Program-made: the position numbers and the translations under genes | Notes under the pieces: generated by a model | Told to the model about the DNA's origin: nothing | Seen by the model: the letters and a program-made list of their open reading frames with translations, nothing else | Database searches by the model: none | Shown: one piece after another, positions 12,472-13,262 of the stretch | How positions within the stretch are numbered: the first letter of the stretch is position 1 | Layout: every line of letters starts with the position of its first letter | Assembly (NCBI GenBank): GCA_023387295.1 | Contig: JAEWIG010000363.1 | Span: 1 to 13,262 of the forward strand | DNA length: 13,262 nt | From: Bacillota bacterium | Lineage (GTDB): Bacteria; Bacillota; Bacilli; Bacillales; Cytobacillaceae | Direction of reading: 5' to 3'

Positions 12472-12512
12472 AAACGTTACTAACTTTATTCATATATTTT
12501 AATCTTGATTTC

Positions 12513-12670
12513 TTCGCGAACTAGCCCAGCATAGCGGCCCTTTACTTTGGGTAGGGCTCGTGGTATCGCATAGCGAAATTTGCTTAGAAGCGAAGCGACC
12601 GAAGGGGAGGAGCTTTTTAGCGAATTCTACCATGAGTGCAGGGACCTGAAGTCAAGGGAGGGCGGAATTC
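12513..12670. other. GC-rich structured block in otherwise AT-rich DNA
   Basis: No gene is visible. The block starts with the palindrome TTCGCGAA (12513-12520). AGCCC (12523-12527) pairs with GGGCT (12554-12558), with an inner CCC/GGG stem. GCATAGCG occurs twice (12529-12536, 12568-12575), AAGCG repeats follow near 12587, and GAATTC brackets the end (12622-12627, 12665-12670). Composition and density of short repeats resemble a plasmid origin or structured RNA, but I cannot match a known one. Around it, 12303-12440 and 12671-12829 show no gene. Confidence 0.4.
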
Positions 12671-12829
12671 AAAGAAAGGATATTATTGGGTAATTCATCC
12701 TAGTCTGGTAGAATTACTATAAGAACTTTTTTTTGAAACCAGCATATCCGAACCCACTTCATCAAAAAGAACTTCTATTACTTTATTGCCAAAACTTGAT
12801 TTCAAATTTGAATGCAAAGGAGCAATATT

Positions 12830-13024
12830 ATGTTCTATCCCACTATGGAGTGTAATAAAGGCATAATTCATGCAGTCCATGATGAAGTTAGCTGTATGTG
12901 TGGAGAAAGCTATCCGATTCACAAGCAAAAAGATATATTGAGAACTATTCAATTTAGAAATGTTAATACAATTGATTGTAAGGGTTGTATTGCGGAATTA
13001 AGAAAAATGATTAAGGGCTTTTAA
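12830..13024 (+). CDS. Small Cys/His-rich protein, probably metal-binding (64 residues)
   Basis: AAAGGAG (12815-12821) stands at ideal distance from the ATG at 12830, so I choose this start over the in-frame ATG at 12812. The product has Cys8, His14, His17, Cys22-Met-Cys24, His31 and Cys50-x-x-Cys53, a spacing that suggests a zinc site. The C-terminus, KGCIAELRKMIKGF, is helical. It is soluble and family unknown. It is followed by a long inverted repeat, then by another small gene with CECGG at its N-terminus, so the two may be related in role. Confidence 0.65.
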   Translation: MFYPTMECNKGIIHAVHDEVSCMCGESYPIHKQKDILRTIQFRNVNTIDCKGCIAELRKMIKGF

Positions 13025-13034
13025 TAATTCTCTG

Positions 13035-13088
13035 AACCAAAGAAGAAATAAACGTTTATTCGAATAAATATTTATTTCTTCTTTGGTT
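13035..13088. repeat. Long inverted repeat with two overlapping internal palindromes
   Basis: An 18-base arm (13035-13052, AACCAAAGAAGAAATAAA) is perfectly complementary to 13071-13088. Inside and overlapping it are AATAAACGTTTATT (13047-13060) and TTTATTCGAATAAA (13055-13068), both perfect palindromes. It lies 11 bases past the stop of the 64-residue gene and could act as a two-way terminator, but the repeated AATAAACGTTTATT core points to a DNA-binding site. Confidence 0.75.
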
Positions 13089-13201
13089 TAAACTGAATTT
13101 TATTTTTATTAGACACCAATAAGCTATGGCAACTTATTTAAAGTTTACATTTAGATTATAATGTATAGGTGATTACTCATATTAAAGTAAGGGGTTAACT
13201 A

Positions 13202-13262
13202 ATGTTTGTATGTGAATGCGGTGGTATTTTATTAGTGATTAGAATTGAAGAGGTTCCTGAAC
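13202..13262 (+). CDS. Start of a small protein with an N-terminal CxCGG motif (cut by window end)
   Basis: AAGGGG seven bases before the ATG supports the start. Only MFVCECGGILLVIRIEEVPE can be read. Cys4-x-Cys6-Gly-Gly looks like one half of a zinc ribbon. TATAAT at about 13157-13162 could be its -10 box, without a good -35. No function can be given from 20 residues. Confidence 0.5.
   Translation, partial: MFVCECGGILLVIRIEEVPE

Noticed and set aside
12695..12952. 85-codon minus-strand frame
   Set aside because: It overlaps the 64-residue plus-strand gene, which has a strong ribosome site and ordered Cys/His residues.

Overview
The window reads as accessory DNA, most likely part of a plasmid, from a spore-forming Bacillus-group bacterium. 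Reasons: AT-rich sequence and codon use, strong AAGGAGG-type ribosome binding sites, several TTG starts, a ParA plus ribbon-helix-helix partition pair, a restriction-modification cluster, a decayed cell-wall amidase of Bacillus type, and a possible sigma-K-like promoter. No replication initiator or complete transposase was recognised, so the plasmid assignment is inference.

Layout. 1-1250: a PD-(D/E)XK nuclease-like protein (170-1246). 1471-2251: about 780 bases without a credible gene but packed with nested inverted repeats, including two copies of one composite structure (1543-1656 and 2079-2198) and a run of G-tracts on the minus strand. 2405-7111: a restriction-modification island. It holds a PD-(D/E)XK nuclease (2405-3214) with a free-standing B3-like DNA-binding protein (3220-3666) on the minus strand. 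A 42-base perfect palindrome separates them from a probable XRE-type controller (3767-4234), an AlwI-family restriction endonuclease (4227-5828) and a 5-cytosine DNA methyltransferase (5948-7111) on the plus strand.

7447-8094: a compact 215-residue protein with FtsZ/tubulin-type nucleotide-binding motifs, behind a long leader with recurring TTTT(C)GGT motifs. It is followed by a structured, apparently non-coding stretch (about 8160-8380), a frameshifted gene remnant (8433-8660) and a small gene (8745-8936). 9040-10732 (minus strand): a ribbon-helix-helix protein, ParA, and a further protein with a possible ribbon-helix-helix N-terminus.

11015-11352: an amidase_3 pseudogene with two in-frame stops. 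11378-13262: short genes of unknown function, separated by palindromes and a GC-rich structured block. The 14-base palindrome AATAAACGTTTATT occurs at 12449-12462 and 13047-13060, and related AACGTTTAT cores occur at 2333-2341 and upstream of parA.

How it may work together: the restriction cluster would defend or stabilise the replicon. ParA and its small partner would segregate it, possibly on the AACGTTTAT-type palindromes. The tubulin-like protein could be a second cytomotive or partition factor. The least explained parts are the palindrome array at 1471-2251, the compact tubulin-like gene with its structured 3' region, and the split B3 plus nuclease pair.
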